NCBI GenBank assembly: GCA_005223375.1
Contig: RXOD01003818.1
Location: 1 to 55,442 of the forward strand
DNA length: 55,442 nucleotides
Reading direction: 5' to 3'
From: Amoebophrya sp. AT5.2
Lineage: Eukaryota; Sar; Dinophyceae; Syndiniales; Amoebophryaceae
Position 1 is the first letter of the stretch. The number at the start of each line of letters is the position of its first letter. The translations under genes were made by a program, and so were the position numbers. Shown piece by piece: positions 22,001 to 31,000 of this stretch. Under the pieces are notes generated by a model. The model saw only the letters and a program-made list of their open reading frames with translations. It was not told where the DNA came from and did not search any database.

Positions 22001-25000
22001 ACGACAACGAGCAAAAGGCGAAGCGCGAGAAGCAGCAAGCAATCGATAAGATGATGAAGACGTTGAAACAGGAAAAAGGCCTGTATGACGTAAGAGACGC
22101 GATAAATGGGGGTATGGGTATGCAAGAAGGCACGGGTGCAGCTGCAGAGAAAGACCTTGAGAGCCGGGAGGACAAAGCAGATGTTGGGCCTGGGCGAACG
22201 ACTCCCACTGCCTCGTCGAGTCCACCTCTGCGGCAATTTCGTGGTGGCAAAAAAGGCAAAAGTACGATGAAGAAGGAAGGCAAAAGTAAGACACAAACTT
22301 TGGCGAACACGAAAAGCGGCAACAAGGACAGCGTTACAGCGAAGCCTGCACCTACATATGGAGGGGTGAACGGGTCTGCTAACGGAGTGAAGAAGCGAAA
22401 GTCGAAGAGGAAGACGCCTGACGTGCAAGGAACTCCTCAGAAAAGAGCCAAACGGCAGCGCGAGCTTGAAGAGCGCGCAGCTGCAGCCGATCGTCGTGCC
22501 GACGAAGAGCTGGAAATCGCGGAGACTACGTCCAACAAAAAAGAAAATTCAACCAACAAGGCCACAACCGAAAAGGAGAAGCCTAGTCGCACGACGGGTC
22601 GTTCGCTTGCACCCGCTCCCAGCAGAGCAACTACTCCGGAAAACTTGATCTACTCGGTGTCTTGGGCACAGACTCGCGACACACTGCACATGACGCTGCA
22701 CTTTTCTTCCAATCTGAAGGAATGCCTAACGACAGCGAGCGCGGGTTCCGTCTCCTTCTTCGACGCGGTTCAAGTTGAAGTTCTCGACGACACCGTTAAA
22801 ATTTGCGTGCAAGACGTCGATCTTGAGACCCTTTGCGACTCGACTCCTGCTCATGGTTTTCAAAACGTCACACTTCCTTTGCGCGAGTATATCGACGTCT
22901 CGACGGCGTCCTCCCTCCAAATCCAGAAGGGCGCCGAATTTTCGCAAGTTTCTGGTCAGATAGAGCCAACCGCGCATATTTCGGTGAAGAAGGTGGTTGC
23001 CCATCGCTGGGACAAGTTGCTTAGCGGAAAGAACTTGGAAGGAGTGTCGTTGCGCAAGGACTGGCCGCGAGAAGACCCAACGCTTGAAGACGAGGAGGAA
23101 ATCGAGCTTCCCTCGTGCAAAGGCCTGAAACGCATGAGCGGGCAGCAGCTAGAAACCATTTTTTCTGATGCTGAGGCGCACGACGCAGCCAAGGTGGAGG
23201 AGTCGGATACGAGGTAGCGAGTTTTGTTGTAGTACGTATTTTCCCCTTTCCCAGTCGCACTCCCTCGCGCTCACTGAGGCTCTCGGAGCATTTGCTTCAA
23301 GATCAAAATAAAAAAGAGGAAAGTTTTATTTTATCAAGAATCAGGAGGAGTTCCCCTACTAACTTCGGCTTCGCCCCAGCAGCCCCTACGTAGACGTACT
23401 TTACTATACCTACAGCGAAGTGTGTGAGTGTGTTATACTTTAAGAGAAAATTTGTCAAAAGTGTGAATGCCGCCAACACATCAACAGGCCTCGGCTACTG
23501 TCCGTCCTGTTCCGCTTCCCGTGGTGCAAAGCGTGCGAGCAGAAGGACAAGGAGTTCGTGAACTTCATTAAGTGGAAGCGAAAAGAACTTCCACAAAAAG
23601 TCAATGCGCAATTCGCCGTGGTGGATGCGCGCGAGCACAAGGAGGTCGCAAAGCGCTTCGGCGTTTCGGGTGGAAGTGCTGCGTCGAAGGACGGCGCCGG
23701 GAGTGAACTGTGTGACCCAACCTGCCCGATTCACGTTTTCAAGCGGGAAGAGGGTTTGGACCGGTACTACACCGTTCCGGCGAAGCGGTGGCACGAGGAG
23801 TATCTTCTAGAGTTCTACCAGTTTGCGGTTCCGCTCGTGAATGTGTTGAAAGACGAGGAAGCGTTCGGGCGGTGGAGTGCCGCTTTCCACACGAGTGTGG
23901 TCATGTTCGTCTCCTCAGATGTAGTGAACATGGGCAGGAACGAGAAGACCGAGGGGAACACGACGACCGACAACCTCTACGGGTTGAGCGACGCAAAAGT
24001 CTGGCAAGACTTCCTGCAGACGGCACGCGAACTACGGGGCAATGCGCTGTTTGGGGCGACGAACTTGGACTACGCAGCCGTGTCGCGGAACCGGACGGAG
24101 GACGCGCCAGTGATAGAATTCGGTGAAAGCCGCGCCGTCGGAAGAGCGGGTGACCACGCGGTTGGCGATGTTGCAGCTGGTCGCCATGCAGAGCCGATCG
24201 TGATTGTTTTCAAGCCACAAGAAAAACGCGCGGTGCGGTTTCCTGGACCAATGACGGCAGACGCGCTCACGGAGTTTAGCAAGACGCTGTCCGTGCCGCT
24301 TGTCTCGTCCTTCGATTTTCACGCGCGTCAGAAGCTCGCCGAGTTGGGCATGCCGGTCGGCCTGCTATGGGTTGATGACGACCCGCACAAGAACACAAAA
24401 ACCAGCGAGGGCGCTGGAAATGTGGAAACTGCTGGCGCGGAAGATGTAGCAAAAGCAATCGAAATCATAGAAGGCCTCGCAAAAAAGTACGCAGGCAAGA
24501 TGGCATTTGCGAAGCTGAGCGTTGGCTCCGAGGGCATCTTCATGCGCGATTTTGGCCTGAACCCCGCCAGACTGCCGGCGTTCGGAATCATCGAGCGAGT
24601 CGACAGCAGCGTGGGTGGAAGTGCGGCGACGAAGAGACAGAAAGGGAGCCACATAGGTAATACAACTTCTGTGCGCTTGCCCCTGCGGATGCGCGGGAGT
24701 TGGCTTCGCAGGCGCAGGCGCGACTTCTACTTACACCGACAAGCGTTTTGTGAACAGGAAAGAACAAGCGACACCAGGAGACCCTTTGTGTCTGCCAACG
24801 GCTTCCGCTGCTCCCGCTAATTGCTCATCCCTTGTGTACGTGTACGCCCTACCTTGGTCCTTACTGCTTCGGGCTCGTGGCTTCTCGTTCCGCCTCAGCC
24901 TCCTCCGCCCCGCAGCAACAAACTGGCTCTCCCTTGCTGCGCGTGCGCCTTGTCGCTCCCTTGAACCGTCGGCAGCGGCGCAGGCCCCGGCCTGCTTGCT

Positions 25001-28000
25001 GCGGAGTTGCTGCCTTGGTCGGCGTCGTTGCTGCGGAGGGTGCCGACGCTGAAGCGCGTGGCGGGCGGCCGGCCCGCGCATTTGCCTCCCCCTCGCCGGA
25101 GGTTTGCGCCACAAGAATGGAGGCCTTCGCCAGCTGGCTGGCTGCGTGCATGCTGTGCCCACTGACTCGACACGGATTGCGCCGCCGCATTCGTGGCGCC
25201 CGCCGTTTGTGAGCCGTGGCCAGGTCGGCCTGTCGGGCGCCCTTCAGTTGTCCGCTCGCTGCTTCCATTGTTCCACGCCCAGAGGAATGGAGGCTGGCCA
25301 GTCAAGCGCTCGGGCTTGGCTTCCGCGTTGGTTCGTCGCGCGGTTTATCGCATCGGCCGCCTTGCGCATGCGCTTTCGCGCTCGGAGTTCGTGCGCGGTG
25401 CGGCCTTTTTTTTCTCGTGCTTGCGTACTTGCGTCGTAGAGCGAAGGAAAGGACGACGGGCGGCCGATCGGGGTCGACATTGCTGGCCAGCAGGGGCTGG
25501 GGATAGGGGTGACGCTGGTGGCGACAGAGTCGTCCTTCGGCCGCGGCGATTCCTCCACCTCTCGGACTCGAACTCCTGGCCGAGGATGCTGCGGGTGTGC
25601 CAGACAGCCAGCACTGGGGGCAACTTCTGCAGAAGCAGATCGCTGCTACCATTGGCACCACCACCGACCACCACGGCCACCCCGCCCCCCTCTCCGTCAA
25701 GGCCATCCAGATCCAAGAAGCTTGGGCCGCCAGCCTTGGCGGGCCTCTGTCTACTTTGCGCGTTTTCGGTTTGAGACGTGTTTTCGGTCGTTTCGCAGCG
25801 CCTCCGCCCGCCGCTTTCTTCTTCTTGGCCTTGGGGGCTGTCTTCTTCTCAAGTCTCGCGAGAGTGTAAGACCCGCCGACCACCGGGAGAGTTCTCCCGG
25901 TGATGGTGATCGGGCGCGCGCGAGGTCATTGCGCGCGCCCCTTTCTTTCGTGTCGTCGCTCGCTGCGAGTTGTCTTCAAGAGGCGCCGCTGCCGCCGGGC
26001 GCTGTCGTGCCTGCCCGTGCGTCCCCCCTTTTATTTCCTCGGAGTTGCCCCAGTCGTCACCAGGTCCGCGTCTTTTCTTATGGATACGATATGGGCGGGA
26101 GTCTGCTGCAACCCACAGGCGCCCGCCGCGGCTTGTTTGTGATTGTGTTGCTTCGTGGAGCGATTGCGACGGACCAAACTTTCCGCCACCTTGACATCGC
26201 GCACCGCGTCCGCGAGCCGCGGCGGAGCCCGAGCCAACTGCAACTCGTTCCCCGCACCATCCGCACCGCGCACGCTAGCACGGTCGTGCACTTTCTGCGC
26301 GCGAGCCGCTAGCGTGGTCGTCGTCGCTCCATCCTACCACCACGCGACAAGACGTCTCCGAAACTGGGGGCGTCCCCATTGGCAGGCCGCGCGTGTTCGT
26401 TTTGGTTCTCGTTCCTCTTCTGGTTCGTCGCCGACGACGCTCGAAGCCAAAGCCCAAAGCTGGGCACTTCGTGCGCTCCACTCCACACATTCGGCATGGA
26501 AGAGGTTTGGCCCCATCATGAAGGGCAGCCTGCGCGCCGTGAGAAATATCATATATTTGGCTCCAGAGCGTCGCGCTGCCACAGACAGCGCAGCTTTTCA
26601 ATTCACCAACTTGGCTTCCTTGGTATTGCTTCGCGCGATCTACCAGCGCCCTAACGATCCAGAATTATTTACATCACTTCTGGGATGTAATAATCATCGG
26701 ACGACTTTCCTCCTCTGGGCGGCGCGGTCCATAGGCCATAGCCCCGCGCGCCATCGAATCCGGATCCCGTCGAGAGCCGCCGAGAGCGAGAGTCTCGACC
26801 TCGCTCACGTCGTCATTGCTGTCCCCGGTTTCGGCCGGCGGATTTTGCTCAGGTGGCTGATGCTGCGCAGGGGGAACCGGCAGCCCAAATAGATACGGAT
26901 ACGCTCGAGGGAACGCAGCGCGACCGGGTCGAGTGCCGTTCTTTCTCCAATACTCCGTAGGCGGCGCACGTAGAAAGTCGGCTACTGGCGTTACCTCCGC
27001 CGCAAATCCAAATCGGGTCCCCCGTGACGCGTCGCCATCCGCCCCGATCCACGAAATATCCTCACCGGCGACAGCGGGGCGTTCTCTGCGGAAGCGAACG
27101 AGCAGGAACGAAGGGAGAGGGCGTCCGTTCTCCCGAGGGTTCGTTCGTCAGCGTCTTCAGAAGGAAGCTTTCGGGTCGACCAGTCCGGCAGGAAATCTTC
27201 CAGCGGATTGCGTTGCGTGTGTAGTTTTGTGCGCTTTTTGAGCTGCTCGCTCAAAACCCTAAAAGGCCCAACAAGAAAGCTCATTGGAATCCGCGCCGGT
27301 TTTTGGTCTGTGGTGCTTCTTCAGACATGCATGCTCATGAATGTGGTCCGGGGTCAGTATGCACGTGGGAAAACCTCCCGAGCCGAATATTGGGGAGGCC
27401 GTCTCCAATCCGTGCGTGATAGCTATGGACTCTCTTTCGAGGCGTCGCGTCGCAGCTGCTTACGGTTCTTCGGCGGGACGTGCGATACGGCTAGCCGCCC
27501 CGATGCGTTCGCGCAGAGCTTTCCCAGTGCGCTGGCTCTTCCCGCGTTCCCGCGCCTTCGCTCCCTCCGCCGCTGTGCGCCCTCCGCGGTCATATATCTG
27601 CGCGCCTCAGGATTGTCGGGCGTGCTTTATCTTTTTGCTGGCGCGTGTGCGTGATATATTGCCTTGGTTGTTTGTTTGGTCTTGGTTGCTTTTCGGATCG
27701 ATCTATATCGACCAGACGCATGCGCCGAGTGCTCTCAATGTACTCGAACCCAACCACGCCCGCCTCTCGTGCTCTTCCAGCAATTCCCGACTCTCTTCCG
27801 CCGCCTGTCCGCCCTCGTGCGTCGTCATCGCCGCGGCGCTCCAGAATCCGCCCCGCCGCGATGTGCTCTGGCGTAATCTTCCCCGGGGCGCTCTCGGAGT
27901 CGATTGCGAAGGCCCCGAGCAACCCACGCGCTGCGACCGGCCGCGATTTCTCTCGGTTTCCTTGTGGCGGCGCCGCCTGCTCCCTCCGCGGTCATATATC

Positions 28001-31000
28001 TGCGCGCCTGAGGATTGTCGGGCGTGCTTTATCTTCTTGCTGGCGCGTGATATGGTAGCGCGCGCGGGTCTTGCTGTCGCTGGCGGAGGATGTCCGCGGC
28101 GACGAATATTTGCGACGAAAATCATGCCCGCGGCCCCTCGTTTGCATTTTCTCCCCCGCATGGCTTCCGTGTCATTGTCGCGCTTCGGGTTCCCCTTGCG
28201 CGCCCCTTGTACCCTTTGCGCGTCGCCTCTACGCAGAGACCCCCGACTCTGCGCGCGCTCTCCTTTTCCCTCGGGGCCCGCGACGTTGTCGCGAGGGGGT
28301 TCCGTCGCTGGTGGTGCGTGTTGCCCTCCTCCCGGCGGCGCGGCGGGCCTTCCCTCGCTCTCTTTTTATCCCCCGCGCGCGCGGCGCGGTTCCTCTTGCG
28401 CGTCCTTTGTGTCTCTCGCGGGGCGCCTCTCCGCGGGGGCTGCGCTGTCTCCTCTTGCCCGCTCCTCGCTCCTCCTGGTGCGTGGTTGAGAAGGCTTCCG
28501 GCTTGCATGTTTTTGCCGTACCGCGGTGCGCTGCTGGGTCCTCTTTTTCCTTTCCTTGGGCGTGGTCGCTTTCCTCCTTTGCTCCAGTTCGCTGCGAGCA
28601 TTGGGCTGGCGCTTGTTTCCCCGGCCGTGTTCTGACCCGCTAGGAGTCAATGGGCGAGGATGAGCATCCCGAAGCTCGATGGCGTAAACATATGACCCAC
28701 CAAACTCGGCGCGAAGCAGTGCGCGATCCAGTGCTTTTTTAGCTGTCCACTAGGGGCGCGGAAGTTTGGGCCGCAACTTTTGCGAACTTTCTGACTGCAC
28801 CGACCACGCCGCGCGCGCCCGTCGCTGCGCCCGTCCGCTGGGTTTGGCTGCGACAATCAGAGTCCTTGTGTATGGCCTTGGTCAAGTACTTGGGGGCGCG
28901 TGGTGCCGTCGACGATCGAGTAAGAATATCGGGCGCGCGGCGCGGCTCTCCCCCCGCCGGGCGGTTCTCCCCCGAGCGGGCGGCTCCCCCCCGATCGGGC
29001 GGCTTTCGCTCCCCCGGACTTGCCGCCTCGACGTCCACAGTGGAGTGCCCATCTCTTCGCGTCGGTGGGTATCGTTGGCACCGCGTTCGACGGAAGTCGG
29101 AAAGACCGCAGGCACGACAATCCTCCCGCATACGCATAGCGCCTCCTCGTCCAGTTGTCGCTCAACTTGGAGGGCGGCCAAGAATTGCGCAGATGCCCGC
29201 GCGGGGTCTTCTTACTTGCGGACTTCAACTCCTCCGGCCGATCGACAGACTAAAGGCGGCACGAGCATGCACCGCCAACGCCCCGCGGAGTGCTGTCAGA
29301 AAGTAACGCGCTCTGCAAATAAATTTTCGTGGCTCAATTCGTGCTCCACCTTACCGCGAGGGAAAGGATTTTCCTCGGAAGCCAGGGAAAAGGTGGAAAG
29401 CGTTCGAATGGAAGGGCGAAACTCTGGCGGTGCTTGCTCTACTACATGCGCCCCCGCTAACTTTCGACGCCAGGAGAAGGAGAACCAACCGACCAGACGC
29501 CGCGGCATGTTGTGCAGACTCTCGGTTTCTCATGATAGTCCGCGCAATATACTCGGCGGAAATCAAAGAAAAACGCGGAGCGTTTTCCGTGGACTCCAAC
29601 GCTCCTGCCCCCGTACGGGAACCCGTGAAGAACCGATACGCCTGGCAGCGGTGGCAGAACTTGGCCTTTTCTCCCCGGTCCCTCAACACCTTTAAGAACC
29701 TGGCCCCCCGGTCTCTGTGCTCGAGCAACGCGTCGACTCGCTCGGCCAACCGGAGTTCTTCCCGACGCAGGCGGTTTTCCTCCCGCAGGGAGTTCAGGGG
29801 ACCCGGCTCAATGAGTACTGGCATAGGCATTGCCTTTCTTGCTTTCGAAGTACTGAAAAGAAACCCCAAACGAGAGAAACGGCGCCACGCCCATCGGCAG
29901 CACCGAAAGCAAAGACGTCCTTCTGTTCTTCGAGCAGTGAAGTGCTCTACCACGTTACCCGTTACAAAATGTCTCGGGATTCTCGGGCTCTCGGGCCGTG
30001 ACTTGGCGCAGCATACGTGCGTCCTGCCTCCACTTCCTAGTTCTCGCGCTTGCTAGGTTGCAAAGCGAAGACGTTGAGCCAATCCTCGCGATCTTGTATC
30101 GCTAGAGGACGACTTTCTGTGCCGTTCCATTCCGCTGCAATGTTCGATGACCCGTTGTGCGCGTGCTCCAGGATGTCGAAAGCCATTCCGGCCGACATGA
30201 CATCCGCGTACGTCCACTCGGCGCGGTCGACGCCCGGGAAGCGGTTGGCGGCTTGCGCCGTCACCAATTCTCGATCCTTCGCCAGCCGGACTAGCGCGAG
30301 CGCTTCCCACTCGGTCGAAATCTTCGCCTAGGAGATGGCCTCGCGATCTCCCGCCGGTGGGCGCGGGTGTAGCCAGCCGTCACAGTCGAGGAGCTTCGCG
30401 GCAGCGCCGCGGCAGCGTGGGGGGAGATAGACGCCTTCGTCTGTCCATATTACCTCCCCACCGCCTAGTCCTTCGCTCGACTCTTCGCGCGCTGGAGACG
30501 GTCCCGGCGTTGTTGGCTCCTCTTCGGCCTGGCGGATCGCCCATCCATGGTAGCCGGGCGCGACGAATCGGATTCCTCCGTCCTCGTCGGGCTCGATTGC
30601 CAGGGCGACTTCGTCGCAGTGCACCGCGTTGAGCTCTCCGAGCAGCCACGGGCCGCCGGGCAATCCGTCCAGCCAGTCCTGCAGACGCGCGTCCTGGTCG
30701 TCTGCGATGCGCTTCGCGCGTCCTCCGAGTTCTCGCGCAAACTCCAGTCGAGTCCGGTGAGCGGCGAAATCGTCGCACACCGAATTCGGGGCGTCGACGT
30801 CGGGGATCTCGGGGGCCGTCTTTGGCTCCGCCGGCGCTGCGCTGCCACCGTCGTCGGTCAGGTCCGGAGTTGGGGCGCTCGCCTCTCGTCTCTTCGTCGC
30901 GCGCGAAAACGCGCGGAAGGCGATGACCGCCCGCAGCACCGCTGTGCCGGCCGGGTCACCAGCGGCCTTCCCGGCCCTAGTCGGCGCCGACGCTGCCGTC

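Noticed and set aside
23214..23487. Ending the giant PDI gene at TAG 23215-23217 and starting a second PDI gene downstream
   Set aside because: No start codon precedes the WCKAC thioredoxin strand, whereas splicing GTAGCG...CAACAG keeps phase and supplies the missing N-terminal half of that thioredoxin domain.
27341..28489. Long + strand open frame (382 codons) in the GC-rich block
   Set aside because: Composition is dominated by Arg, Pro, Ser and Cys from GC-rich codons, and overlapping + frames are equally open; it looks like a by-product of base composition.
28766..29695. + strand open frame of 309 codons
   Set aside because: It overlaps a better - strand frame (29351-29953) and has Arg/Ser-rich shadow composition.
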